The notes: a model not told the origin generated them from the letters alone. 64,000 nucleotides of DNA from Marinomonas sp. IMCC 4694 (GCF_008122525.1 NZ_VSRV01000001.1:1860001-1924000); one strand, 5' to 3'; shown: positions 18,590 through 27,886, numbered from the stretch's first letter. A program made the numbers and translations.

Positions 18590-18958
18590 ATGAATAAAAC
18601 CTATAACAAGCTAAGCTCAATCGAAGCTCACGTTATTATTGATAAAGGCACAGAACGTCCTTTTACCGGTGAATACACAGACACGATGGAAGGTGGCGTT
18701 TACCTATGCAAACAATGTGATACCCCCCTCTACACATCGGAACATAAGTTCTTATCGCACTGCGGCTGGCCAAGTTTTGATGATGAAATCGAAGGTGCAG
18801 TAAAGCGCGTTCCAGATGCAGATGGCCGTCGTGTCGAGATCGTTTGCGCGAACTGCGAAGGCCATCTTGGCCATGTGTTTGAAGGAGAAAGACTAACGGA
18901 AAACAATATCCGCCACTGTGTTAACTCCATATCCATGATGTTCAAAAGCAACAACTAA
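18590..18958 (+). CDS. msrB: Peptide-methionine (R)-S-oxide reductase
   Basis: The 122-aa protein is MsrB, which reduces methionine-R-sulfoxide in oxidised proteins. Zinc-site pairs CKQC and CANC are present, as is the family hallmark HCGWPSF. The catalytic cysteine is in IRHCVNS near the C terminus. The ATG at 18590 is preferred over an in-frame ATG at 18545 because it has a purine-rich ribosome binding site (AAGAGAG) and gives a normal N terminus. It was the neighbour of ffs before the transposon at 19176 inserted between them. Confidence 0.93.
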   Translation: MNKTYNKLSSIEAHVIIDKGTERPFTGEYTDTMEGGVYLCKQCDTPLYTSEHKFLSHCGWPSFDDEIEGAVKRVPDADGRRVEIVCANCEGHLGHVFEGERLTENNIRHCVNSISMMFKSNN

Positions 18959-18965
18959 TCCTACG

Positions 18966-19005
18966 CTCAGAACATAGATGCCTATTATTGCTGATATGTT
19001 CTGAG
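18966..19005. repeat. Inverted repeat downstream of msrB
   Basis: An 11-bp perfect stem, CTCAGAACATA/TATGTTCTGAG, has an 18-bp loop and starts 8 bp after the msrB stop. There is no T tract, so it is at best a weak terminator. Between here and the transposon end at 19176 I see no gene. Confidence 0.45.
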
Positions 19006-19170
19006 GGTCACATACTCACCCACCTTATGCCAGCCATAGCGACAACAACCCCTGGCAAACATTAGAGTCTTCAAAACACAAAAAAAGGACATCAGAAAAA
19101 GCAGTGGCTTGTGGTAACAAGTCGCATGTAAGAAATGAAATAAGAGAGAGAAATAAAAATGATACGTGGT

Positions 19171-19175
19171 TACTA
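19171..19175. repeat. Target site duplication, left copy (TACTA)
   Basis: TACTA directly precedes the left end of the Tn7-like element and matches 27999-28003 after the right end. A 5-bp duplication is the size made by Tn7-like elements. Confidence 0.85.
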
Positions 19176-19281
19176 TGTTGATTGAAGCATAAAATGACAA
19201 ATTGGCTAGCAAAACATCAATGAGTTACGCAGCTTTTTGAAGCATAAGTTGACAAATTATTGAGCCATAAGGTGACAATTA
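19176..19281. repeat. Left end of the Tn7-like element with three TnsB-type sites
   Basis: The terminal TGTTGA is followed by three copies of the motif TTGAAGCATAANNTGACA with flanking A/T: 19182-19203, 19237-19258 and 19260-19281 (the last has TTGAGCCATAA). The wider spacing here (55 and 23 bp) against the packed right end mirrors the asymmetry of Tn7 ends. The start TGTTGAT and the CATAAA core resemble, from memory, ends of I-F3 CRISPR-associated Tn7-like elements such as Tn6677. Confidence 0.85.
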
Positions 19282-19426
19282 TTTATAATTCCAAATTCTA
19301 TTATATTTTCCATGTGGTAATTTTATTACATTGCATCATTCAGCTTCAACTAAGATTTTATTATCGGAATACTGCAATTTTTAATCCTGAAGTGTAAATG
19401 TCCGTACCTTAATAATAGAAATTCAA

Positions 19427-20320
19427 TCAATGCATTGGAGGGCCAACAAACGTTGTAAATATCGCTGTGACCACCAAGATTGAAGAAGCGATCATTTTTT
19501 CCATTAAAATAGATTTTTGTATAAGCGTTGTATTGCCGCGCTCTAATATTAACGGTACAAGATGCAACTTGTGATAGGCCGCCATCACTAGAATTGCCAC
19601 GACCAGAGCAAGCTTCACCAGTAACCAAAAGCCATAATCTGTCGAAAACAAGCCCTGCCACCCTGTTAATATGAAACTCATCCATGCACCACACACAATC
19701 AAAACCAACACCGCGTAGGCAGCAAGTTTACCGAAATGCTCCAACACCTTGTTTGACTCTTCTGCCGTTGCACTTCGTATGACTAACCACAAAGGAAACA
19801 AAAGCCCTAACCACCAAGCAGCGATTAAAATATGAGCAAAGAATATAATTTGATAATACCAAGCTTGCTCTGTCGCATGACCCGTGAATGAAAACGAATA
19901 AATCAAACTGGCTATGCCCAAGGAAGCGACCATTAATGCAAGGCGTGAAAATGGCCACAGACTGAAGGCACGATCCGACCCAAGGGTAAATGACGCTATG
20001 ATCACCAAGCAATAACCAATCACATTAGCGATTAAGGTACTGCCCGCAGGCGAATCCCAATAGATAGAGACCATCATAGGGTCAAACATGAGCGATAGAC
20101 CCTCTTCCATCGCCCCACCAACGAGGATAAAAAAATAAGCTATTGTCGCCGCTAAACCAATCAACGCACCTCCTCGTACGTACCTTTTTATACTACTCAA
20201 TAAAGCAGACTGATGACGCAACAAACAAAATGCAAATAGCCCACCTACAACGCTTGATATACCAAAATACAATAACCAACGTGTCAATAATTGCGCGATT
20301 TCCCAGTTCGTTAACATCAT
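19427..20320 (-). CDS. copD: Copper resistance protein CopD family membrane protein
   Basis: This is a 297-aa integral membrane protein with about eight hydrophobic helices. It shows the CopD-family stretch GRDLALVILVGG-like FFILVGGAMEEGLS, SFTGHATEQAWYYQIIFFAHILIAAWWLGLLFPLWLV with conserved membrane His residues, and ILTGWQGLF. CopD is thought to move copper across the inner membrane together with periplasmic CopC, encoded just upstream at 20402-20749. It is the last gene of the cargo cassette, about 150 bp from the left transposon end. Confidence 0.88.
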   Translation of the reverse strand: MMLTNWEIAQLLTRWLLYFGISSVVGGLFAFCLLRHQSALLSSIKRYVRGGALIGLAATIAYFFILVGGAMEEGLSLMFDPMMVSIYWDSPAGSTLIANVIGYCLVIIASFTLGSDRAFSLWPFSRLALMVASLGIASLIYSFSFTGHATEQAWYYQIIFFAHILIAAWWLGLLFPLWLVIRSATAEESNKVLEHFGKLAAYAVLVLIVCGAWMSFILTGWQGLFSTDYGFWLLVKLALVVAILVMAAYHKLHLVPLILERGNTTLIQKSILMEKMIASSILVVTAIFTTFVGPPMH

Positions 20321-20401
20321 ACAGCCCCTTTTTTATAAAATGAAAAGCCTAAAAGATATAATCTAATTAGCCAGTTGAACTAAACAGTTTAAATGTTCAA
20401 A

Positions 20402-20749
20402 TTAATGCTGCATAAAACCATAAGAGCCTTTCATCATGTGTCCATCTTCGCCCATTGCTTTCCAATGAACTGTATAACTGTCCGGCGCCAACATTGGTAA
20501 CATAGTTTGAAAATTTTTCGTTGTTGCACCGTCACGATTAAACCGAACCGACACGGGCTTACCTTTAGATCCTACTACCTTGAGACTTACAACTTTCATA
20601 GGGTTCTGGAAATTTAGCTCTACTCGTTCTGCTTGAGCCATTAGCATGGCACCGTCTTTGGGGTATGTCATGGTCATCATGCCGTGTGCATATACGTTTA
20701 CAGCAGCTGTCATTGCGAATACAGAAAGCGCTAATTTGATTTTGTTCAT
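20402..20749 (-). CDS. copC: Periplasmic copper-binding protein CopC
   Basis: The 115-aa protein has a signal peptide ending at VYA, then a mature N terminus HGMMTMTYPKDGAML. The N-terminal His, internal Met residues and the C-terminal EDGHMMKGSYGF are the expected copper ligands of the CopC/YobA beta-sandwich. The mature length (about 95 aa) is normal. It lies between cusA and copD in one direction and probably delivers copper to CopD or sequesters it. Confidence 0.92.
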   Translation of the reverse strand: MNKIKLALSVFAMTAAVNVYAHGMMTMTYPKDGAMLMAQAERVELNFQNPMKVVSLKVVGSKGKPVSVRFNRDGATTKNFQTMLPMLAPDSYTVHWKAMGEDGHMMKGSYGFMQH

Positions 20750-20879
20750 ACTATGATCCTTTAAAGTTTAATTGCTTTGAGCTTAATATTGGTTTGCACT
20801 GGCACAAAGAGGAGCCCACCTGTACCAGCATTTTGTGCGGCTCTGAAAAACCGCGTTTTACATCGATTGAAACAAACAC

Positions 20880-23800
20880 TCATTTCAATGAAGATTTTTT
20901 CCATAGAAAATACACCGCAGGCAACACTAATAACGTCAGTACGACCGCGCTCACCATACCGCCAACCATAGGTGCAGCGATTCGACTCATCACCTCCGAT
21001 CCCGTTCCAGTACCATATAAAATTGGCAACAAGCCGATAATGATGGATACCGCCGTCATCATCACCGGACGAACTCGCATACCAGAGCCATGAAGCACCG
21101 CATGGTAAAGCGTGTCCGCGCGAGGTAAGACGCCTTTTTCAGCGCATTTTTTTTGTGTCTCTACCCAAGCTTGATTCAAATACATCAGCATAATGACGCC
21201 GATTTCCACGGCCACGCCAGCCAGCGCAATGAAGCCAACCCCCACAGCAACCGAGAAATTGAAGCCAGACAAATACATCAGCCAGATACTACCCACCATA
21301 GCAAATGGCAAGGTGCCCATAATGATCGCCACCTCGTAGAAATTACGGAAGTTGATATACAAGAGGACAATAATGATGGCCAATGTAAGCGGCACTACAT
21401 AAGTCAGCTTTTCTTTTGCCCGTTGCATATACTCATATTGACCAGACCAATTTAACGAATAACCTGCTGGTAATTGCACTTGATCTGCTACGATTTTTTG
21501 TGCGTTTTCGACATAACGACCAATATCTACACCTTCAATGTCCACAAAGGTCCAACCGTTTAAACGCGCGTTTTCACTTTTTAATCCTGGCGGACCTTCT
21601 TCCACATACACATCAGCAATATCCCCCAAAGCAATTTGTAAACCATTCGGAGTCACGATTGGCAAAAGGGCTAGTTGCTCTGGTGAATCACGATATTCTT
21701 GTGGATAGCGAACATTAATGGGATAGCGCTCAAGACCCTCAATAGTATTAGTGACATTCATGCCACCCACCGCCGAAGAGATAAGCTCTTGAACATCTTG
21801 AATGTTCAGCCCATAACGCGATGCCTTCGCGCGATTAATGTCTATATTGACGTAACGACCACCGGCCACACGCTCAGAATACACCGATGCCGTGCCTTCA
21901 ACTGGTTTCAAGATTTTCTCTAGCTGCAAACCAATATCTTGAATCACTTTTAGATCAGGACCTGCAACCTTTATACCCACAGGGGTTTTGATGCCCGTTG
22001 CCAGCATATCGATTCGTGTTTTGATCGGCATTACCCAAGCGTTAGTAATGCCAGGGATCTTGACCAGCTGATCCAGCTCTTGCTTGATCTTGTCGCTGGT
22101 CATACCGTCTCGCCATTCAGAATGAGGCTTGAGTTGAATAAAGGTTTCGATCATCGTCAAAGGTGCTGGGTCTGTCGCGGTTTCCGCGCGGCCAACCTTC
22201 CCAAAGACAGTTTTCACTTCTGGCAAGGTCGCAATTAATTTATTCGTTTGCTGCAATACCTGACGTGCTTGTCCGATGGAGATCCCCGGATAGGCAGTTG
22301 GCATGTACATCAAATCACCTTCGTCTAGGTTAGGAATAAACTCACTGCCCAACTTATTTAACGGCCACATACCAATGGCAAATATAGCAATCGCCACCAA
22401 AATGGTGGTTTTCGGAAAACTCAACACGGCTTTCAGCGCTGGCATATACACCGCGATCAAAGCCCGATTAACGGGGTTTTTATGCTCAGGCAAGACTTTA
22501 CCTCGCACAAAGTACCCCATCAAAACAGGTACCAGAGTGATGGCTAATGCCGCCGATGCGGCCATGGCATAGGTTTTGGTATAGGCCAACGGGCCAAACA
22601 TCCGTCCTTCTTGGGATTCCAAGGTAAACACAGGCACGAAACTGACGGTGATAATAAGCAGACTAAAGAATAACGCGGGGCCGACTTCGGTAGCCGCGGC
22701 GGTCACTACCTGCCAACGGTTCTCCTTGGTCATTTCGACTTTTTCCATATGCTTATGGAGATTTTCTATCATCACGATTGCACCATCAATCATGGCGCCA
22801 ATGGCAATCGCAATACCGCCAAGCGACATGATATTGGCATTAATACCCTGCAAATGCATGACGATGAAGGCGGTCAAAATACCGACAGGCAGACTGATGA
22901 TGGCCACCAAAGAGGAACGCACATGAAAAAGAAACACCATACAAACCAACGCAACCACAAGGAACTCTTCCAGCAGTTTGGTCCATAAATTCTCCACGGC
23001 ACGATCAATCAAACCAGAACGATCATAAACCGTCACCACCTCAACGCCTTTTGGCAAGCTGGATTTCAAGGTTTCCAATTTCGCTTTTACGCCTTCGATG
23101 GTTTTCTGTGCGTTTTCACCAAAACGCATCACCACCACGCCGCCGACAGTTTCGCCTTCACCATTGAGATCTGCTAACCCTCGACGCATTTGTGGGCCAA
23201 TACCAACGTCTGCCACATCTTTGATCGTCAACGGTGTGCCACTTTCACTGACGCCAAGCGGAATCATTTCAATATCTTCGACGCTCTGTATATAACCAGA
23301 CGCTCGAACCATGTATTCAGCTTCAGCCATTTCAATGACCGACGCGCCGACTTCCTGATTGCCGCGTTTTATAGCATTTTGAATGTGGCTCAATGGCATG
23401 TTTAACGCGCGCAATTTATCTGGATTCACACTTACTTGATATTGCTTCACCATGCCGCCAATGGGCGCCACTTCCGATACACCAGGCACGGTTTGTAATT
23501 CATACTTCAAGAACCAGTCTTGCAGTGAACGCAATTGACTCAAGTCGTTTTGGCCGGTTTTATCGACCAAGGCGTACAAATATACCCAGCCGACCCCCGT
23601 TGCGTCTGGCCCCAATTGCGCTCTTGCGTTACTGGGCAGGGATGGCGCAACCTGACTTAAATACTCCAATACTCGGCTTCTCGCCCAGTACATATCGGTA
23701 TCTTCATCAAAAATCACGTAGACATACGAATCCCCAAAGAACGAATAACCGCGCACAGTTTGAGCACCGGGCACAGACAACATCGCCGTGGTCAACGGGT

Positions 23801-23999
23801 ACGTAACTTGATCTTCCACAACTTGTGGCGCTTGTCCTGGATAGCTGGTTTTAATGATAACTTGTACATCAGACAAATCAGGAATGGCATCAACAGGCGT
23901 ATTTTTTAACGAATACAAGCCAGCGCCCACTAAAATAAAAGTAGCCAATAACACCATGAATCGGTTGTTTATGGACCAACGAATGATCGCTTCAATCAT
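20880..23999 (-). CDS. cusA: Copper/silver efflux RND transporter CusA
   Basis: The 1,039-aa inner-membrane RND pump belongs to the CzcA/CusA heavy-metal efflux family and shows the N-terminal helix (WSINNRFMVLLATFILVGAGLYSLKNTPVDAIPDLSDVQV, read in part), two large periplasmic loops and twelve membrane segments. Methionine-bearing motifs around YMPTAYPGIS and the WVMPIKTRIDMLATGIKTPVGIKV region match monovalent copper/silver pumps. The terminal GTGTGSEVMSRIAAPMVGG is typical. It works with the CusB- and CusC-like proteins encoded immediately upstream, spanning both membranes. Confidence 0.93.
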   Translation of the reverse strand: MIEAIIRWSINNRFMVLLATFILVGAGLYSLKNTPVDAIPDLSDVQVIIKTSYPGQAPQVVEDQVTYPLTTAMLSVPGAQTVRGYSFFGDSYVYVIFDEDTDMYWARSRVLEYLSQVAPSLPSNARAQLGPDATGVGWVYLYALVDKTGQNDLSQLRSLQDWFLKYELQTVPGVSEVAPIGGMVKQYQVSVNPDKLRALNMPLSHIQNAIKRGNQEVGASVIEMAEAEYMVRASGYIQSVEDIEMIPLGVSESGTPLTIKDVADVGIGPQMRRGLADLNGEGETVGGVVVMRFGENAQKTIEGVKAKLETLKSSLPKGVEVVTVYDRSGLIDRAVENLWTKLLEEFLVVALVCMVFLFHVRSSLVAIISLPVGILTAFIVMHLQGINANIMSLGGIAIAIGAMIDGAIVMIENLHKHMEKVEMTKENRWQVVTAAATEVGPALFFSLLIITVSFVPVFTLESQEGRMFGPLAYTKTYAMAASAALAITLVPVLMGYFVRGKVLPEHKNPVNRALIAVYMPALKAVLSFPKTTILVAIAIFAIGMWPLNKLGSEFIPNLDEGDLMYMPTAYPGISIGQARQVLQQTNKLIATLPEVKTVFGKVGRAETATDPAPLTMIETFIQLKPHSEWRDGMTSDKIKQELDQLVKIPGITNAWVMPIKTRIDMLATGIKTPVGIKVAGPDLKVIQDIGLQLEKILKPVEGTASVYSERVAGGRYVNIDINRAKASRYGLNIQDVQELISSAVGGMNVTNTIEGLERYPINVRYPQEYRDSPEQLALLPIVTPNGLQIALGDIADVYVEEGPPGLKSENARLNGWTFVDIEGVDIGRYVENAQKIVADQVQLPAGYSLNWSGQYEYMQRAKEKLTYVVPLTLAIIIVLLYINFRNFYEVAIIMGTLPFAMVGSIWLMYLSGFNFSVAVGVGFIALAGVAVEIGVIMLMYLNQAWVETQKKCAEKGVLPRADTLYHAVLHGSGMRVRPVMMTAVSIIIGLLPILYGTGTGSEVMSRIAAPMVGGMVSAVVLTLLVLPAVYFLWKKSSLK

Positions 24000-24008
24000 G
24001 ATATTCCC

Positions 24009-25562
24009 CTACTCCGTGTCAGCGTCAAAATAGTCAGTGACCATGAATTTCACACTGCTTTCCCGCGTAATCTCAAGCTGAATATCTCTACCAATTGGCA
24101 ATTCATCCAGCGTCAACCAATCAGCTAACTCAAAGTCCATCGTCATCTTTGGCCATTTCCAATCAGTAATAGCATCATGATTCACATTCACCATCCGCGT
24201 TGTCGCATCAATACGATTAATGCGTGCGGCTACCCAAACATTGTTAGCAGGTTCTGCTACTGACATTTCATTGCCAGACATTGACGTGTTAGTCATTTCA
24301 GTGCCACTGGCAGGCATTGACGTCTGCTCACTGTCTATATTCATGCGTTTGAAATCCGAGCTTTTGCTGGATTCAGAGTCCAACAAAAACTGCGCCGATG
24401 TCACGACCTCATCACCCAACACCAAGCCATCTAAAATTTCCACGTAGTCATCGCCGAACGCGCCGGTTTCAACTGCAATCGATTTATAACGCCCTTCACC
24501 CAATGCCAGTACCACGCGATTTTGCTTGCCGCCGCGAATTAGAGCTTCTTTTGCAATCAATCGTTTTTTACCTGGGTCCGTGGTTTCAATACGAATATGG
24601 GCAAACATATCTGGCTTCAGGAGTTGCTCAGGGTTGTCTAAACGAATGCGAACACGCAAAGTGCGGTTTTTGGCATTTAGAGTCGGATAAATAAAATCCA
24701 CGTTACTGGCAAAGGTTTTCCCCGGTAGGAAATCCATAACAGCCTCAACCGGTTGACCCACCGCGACAAGATGCGCTTGGCGTTCAAACACTTCGGCATC
24801 CAACCACACCTCACTCAGATCCGCGATCGACATCAAGGTTGTGCCTGGCTTAATGTAGAAACCATCTTGAATTCCAAGGTTGTCAATCACACCGCTTTGT
24901 GGCGCAAAAAATCGCACTGTTTGAGACACTTTGCGCTTTGTCTTTAACGATTGGATAAAACTGCTCGACACTTGCAGAGCTTTTAGTCTTTCTTCACCCG
25001 CGTTGATCATGCGCTGGTCTTTGCGCGCTAACGCAAAGACAAATTCTTCCTGCGCATTCACCAAGGTTGGTGAATACAGATCGAACAAAGGCTGACCTTT
25101 TTCAACTGAATCACCATTGAATTTAATAAAGCTCTTTTCAATCCAACCTTCGACACGAGGGTGAATATGAACAATCTTGTCTTCGTTGTAGGCCAAATAG
25201 CCCACTGTACGAATGTCTGGTTTCAGTACGCCTTCAAACACTTTTCCGGTTCGCACGCCAAGGTTATTAACGACTTCAGGCGAGATACTCACAGTACCAG
25301 CACCCTGATTATTGGAACCTTGATCATCACCATAAAAAGGAATCAAATCCATTCCCATAGGAGATTGACCCGGCTTGTCACGACGGTAATTTGGGTCCAT
25401 TGGCGCCACCCAATATAAAGGCGCTTTTTCACCTTTCGTGACTGATGCACCAGCATTCATTTCCCCGTTCATGGCATTAAATGCTTGAAGACCAAAGTGA
25501 TAACCCGTAGCCGAAAGAACGCCACCTAGTACAAATACACCGATATACCCGATTACTTTCAT
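24009..25562 (-). CDS. cusB: Efflux RND periplasmic adaptor CusB with fused C-terminal CusF domain
   Basis: The 517-aa membrane-fusion protein has an N-terminal hydrophobic anchor, then a heavy-metal-binding segment (YWVAPMDPNYRRDKPGQSPMGMDLIPFY, read in two parts) and lipoyl/alpha-hairpin/beta-barrel domains (VEGWIEKSFI, GDSVEKGQPLFDLYSP). After a Ser/Met-rich linker at about residues 395-435, the last ~75 residues resemble CusF, with the Trp/Met copper motif in ITDWKWPKMTMDF. In E. coli CusF is a separate protein; here the chaperone is tethered to the adaptor. It overlaps the CusC-like gene by four bases and precedes cusA by nine. Confidence 0.9.
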   Translation of the reverse strand: MKVIGYIGVFVLGGVLSATGYHFGLQAFNAMNGEMNAGASVTKGEKAPLYWVAPMDPNYRRDKPGQSPMGMDLIPFYGDDQGSNNQGAGTVSISPEVVNNLGVRTGKVFEGVLKPDIRTVGYLAYNEDKIVHIHPRVEGWIEKSFIKFNGDSVEKGQPLFDLYSPTLVNAQEEFVFALARKDQRMINAGEERLKALQVSSSFIQSLKTKRKVSQTVRFFAPQSGVIDNLGIQDGFYIKPGTTLMSIADLSEVWLDAEVFERQAHLVAVGQPVEAVMDFLPGKTFASNVDFIYPTLNAKNRTLRVRIRLDNPEQLLKPDMFAHIRIETTDPGKKRLIAKEALIRGGKQNRVVLALGEGRYKSIAVETGAFGDDYVEILDGLVLGDEVVTSAQFLLDSESSKSSDFKRMNIDSEQTSMPASGTEMTNTSMSGNEMSVAEPANNVWVAARINRIDATTRMVNVNHDAITDWKWPKMTMDFELADWLTLDELPIGRDIQLEITRESSVKFMVTDYFDADTE

Positions 25563-26938
25563 TTGAGTTTCACCTCTTCATCTTGTGCCATCACATAATT
25601 CAATTCTGCCAAGCGCTTAAAACGCTCAATGCGAATATTCAACAATTCAATATGCGCATTCAATGTCGCGATACGCGCCTGAACCACATCCGAAAAAACA
25701 CCATCATTGCTGGTATAAGCATTCAACATGGCTTGTGCGCTTTCTCTGTAACTAGGAAGTAACTTTGTTTGATAAAGACGGATTCGTTGATCTAGCAGAG
25801 TAATATCAGATGTCAGAACACGGTATTTCGCCATGAGTTCATTCAGCACCAGCTGCTTTTCAGAAAGAAAAGACTCAACTTGTAAGGATGCGGCTTTCAC
25901 CTGAGCATCCTGTCGACTAGATGAAAAGATTGGCACGCTGACACTCACCGCAATCGACGCCAGATCGGCTCGATCTTTACCACTTAGGTCATCACCGCGA
26001 TAACCGTAACCCAACGTAACGCCCCATTCTGGTTTGTACTTTTGCTCGGCAATCGCTTTATCTATCTGCGCGGTATTGGATTGAACATCGACAATGCGAA
26101 CCAAAGGATGCAGGCTCAGGCGAGCCGCCAATGCCAATGAATTCGATGAAAGGATATTAGACGGGGTTACCATAATGGGTTCACCCGTTGTTTTCAGGGT
26201 GATATCTTGATCAGCTGTGTTCTGATCAGCCATTGTCGGAAGAATATATTGGGATAATTTTTTCAGTGCATTTTCTTTCGCTTGGCTAAGCTGCGTAAGG
26301 CGATGATCTAACTTAATCAACTCCAGTTCAGAGCGCACTAAATCTTGCTGTTTGGCTCGCCCGTACGCCGAGCTATAACTACTTTCCACTACCTCATGAA
26401 GTTGTTCGAACAAGGTTCTATTTTGCTTAACGAGTTTGATACTTTCTTCGTAGCTGTAGGCCGTTAGCCAAAGATTTGACACTTCCATCGCCAGCATTGC
26501 GCGACGATTATCTCGCATCAAGGGCATTTGATCGCCTTGCGCGGCGTACTTTTCCCCTGTTAAACGTAAGGTATCGCCAGCTGGAAACATCTGCGATACC
26601 GACACGTTAAATTGTGTCATCGCTTCTTGGTTAAAATCAAAACTGTCAGTTGGCATATTCAATAAACCAACATTGATTTTTGGATCCGGCGACGCCGTCA
26701 TGCCTTGGCTTAAGGCGCGAATGGCATTCTCTTTCTGCTGGCTGGAAATCAACCAGTCATCTTGGGAGACGGCTTTTTCCACCGCTTGTTGCAGGCTTAA
26801 CACTTCTGCGCTCGCAACAAGTGGCAGCAACGACAATAAGAAAACGGAGGCAATACGATTCGTTTTACCGATTAAAAATCGACGGCAATAGACACTCTGT
26901 AATACATGACAGAATGCCAAAAATTTGTTTTTGGCCAT
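25559..26938 (-). CDS. cusC: TolC-family outer-membrane efflux protein (CusC-like)
   Basis: The 459-aa protein is an outer-membrane factor of the TolC/CzcC family with long coiled-coil helices (two OEP repeats, about residues 60-240 and 270-450). The hydrophobic segment IASVFLLSLLPLVASAEV looks like a signal peptide that starts some 28 residues in, so the true start may be downstream of 26938. I see no lipobox, unlike E. coli CusC. It provides the outer-membrane duct for the CusBA pump and shares a 4-bp overlap with cusB. Confidence 0.87.
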   Translation of the reverse strand: MAKNKFLAFCHVLQSVYCRRFLIGKTNRIASVFLLSLLPLVASAEVLSLQQAVEKAVSQDDWLISSQQKENAIRALSQGMTASPDPKINVGLLNMPTDSFDFNQEAMTQFNVSVSQMFPAGDTLRLTGEKYAAQGDQMPLMRDNRRAMLAMEVSNLWLTAYSYEESIKLVKQNRTLFEQLHEVVESSYSSAYGRAKQQDLVRSELELIKLDHRLTQLSQAKENALKKLSQYILPTMADQNTADQDITLKTTGEPIMVTPSNILSSNSLALAARLSLHPLVRIVDVQSNTAQIDKAIAEQKYKPEWGVTLGYGYRGDDLSGKDRADLASIAVSVSVPIFSSSRQDAQVKAASLQVESFLSEKQLVLNELMAKYRVLTSDITLLDQRIRLYQTKLLPSYRESAQAMLNAYTSNDGVFSDVVQARIATLNAHIELLNIRIERFKRLAELNYVMAQDEEVKLK

Positions 26939-27008
26939 TGGCTCGACTACTCATTTTTAAATTCATAAAATCTCAACGCACATTAAAGCGATGAGTGAAA
27001 CTGCGAAT

Positions 27009-27428
27009 TTAAGAAATGACTATAGGGGGGAAATAAGGCGTATTTGGGTGGGTAGAAACGTAGAATTCAGACGACAGAGTCGTGTGAACAGAAGAAATAT
27101 TGTCGGAATCAGAATGATAGCTGACCAGTAAGCCTGAAAAGCTACTGCAATGATTGTCCATACAATTTTGGTGATTATGCTCTGATGTCAGACTGGAACA
27201 TTCATCCGCTGAGGTTGAGGCACAAGAGGAAACTTCTTCAGAAGGCATATGATGAACTGATAAATCAGACATGGTATGCGCTCCCATAGACATCATATTC
27301 AAGGAAGATGACATCATACTGTTCGTAGCCATTGCCATCGAAAATAACGATAGCACAAACAGCAACAAACACACGAAACCGTGTTTACTCGCTGATATAC
27401 TGATGTTATTTAAAACAAATGAAGGCAT
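27009..27428 (-). CDS. Met/His-rich small secreted or membrane protein of the copper cassette
   Basis: The 139-aa protein has an N-terminal hydrophobic helix (GFVCLLLFVLSLFSMAMA), then a segment loaded with Met, Ser, His and Cys (NSMMSSSLNMMSMGAHTMSD, HHMPSEE, HNHQNCMDNHCSS). Such composition suggests binding of copper or silver in the periplasm. It is the first gene of the efflux cassette, 70 bp before the CusC-like gene. I do not recognise a named family. Short proteins of this kind often precede cus-type efflux genes, so a sensing or scavenging role is inferred from place and composition only. Confidence 0.65.
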   Translation of the reverse strand: MPSFVLNNISISASKHGFVCLLLFVLSLFSMAMATNSMMSSSLNMMSMGAHTMSDLSVHHMPSEEVSSCASTSADECSSLTSEHNHQNCMDNHCSSFSGLLVSYHSDSDNISSVHTTLSSEFYVSTHPNTPYFPPIVIS

Positions 27429-27581
27429 TTATAAAGCTCTCTGCTACTCAATAACAAATCATATGTGAGTAAAAAGCGTAAAGCAACTCAAACTTAAATT
27501 TTGATGATCCTCATTTTAGGGAAGGCTTGAAGTGGGGAATCATTTTTTGTAGCTATTTAGGCGGAATGAAATATGGACCTT

Positions 27582-27886
27582 CTAAGCTTTACTAGGGAAA
27601 CTGCGATTAAGAATTCTCATTGTGGCCATTATCTCAATAAATTCGATTTCACCTGTATTTTTAACGATTTTGAAATCAGGTGTATATCGACAAACCTTAT
27701 TGTCAGCTTGATACTCAATACAGGTAGGTTGCGACTCAAAGGAAACAATAGTGGGGAAAATTCAAGATGGAAACAGGCATCAAATTCTAAACCGCTCTCG
27801 CACATTACTGTAGAACGATTCTTCCTACTTACAAATTTGTAAATATTTTTATTTGGACTGGGTTTGCGGAGATTACGATTGTACAT
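27582..27886 (-). pseudogene. tnsA: tnsA remnant, frameshifted and truncated
   Basis: From ATG at 27886 the frame reads a TnsA-type N terminus (LRKPSPNKNIYKF, then VMCESGLEFDACFHLEFSP with the expected catalytic Glu). At about 27752-27755 one base is missing; the next frame continues with TIVSFESQPTCIEYQ and CRYTPDFKIVKN, which holds the catalytic Asp, then EIEFIEI. Homology stops just where the catalytic Lys of the nuclease core is expected (FIEIM in place of a FIEIK-like motif), and the frame ends at 27582. Roughly half a TnsA remains. TnsA cuts the 5' strands at the ends of Tn7-like elements with TnsB. Family assignment is by motif recognition. Confidence 0.82.

Noticed and set aside
18985..19212. 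75-codon minus-strand frame between msrB and the transposon
   Set aside because: It crosses the left transposon end and target duplication, has no ribosome binding site and no recognisable product.
27441..27560. CueR or CusR binding site upstream of the copper cassette
   Set aside because: Searched by eye for the known dyads; only partial resemblances were found, none with correct spacing to promoter boxes.
27573..27842. Plus-strand 89-codon frame as a gene
   Set aside because: It is antisense to the tnsA remnant, which has clear protein motifs.
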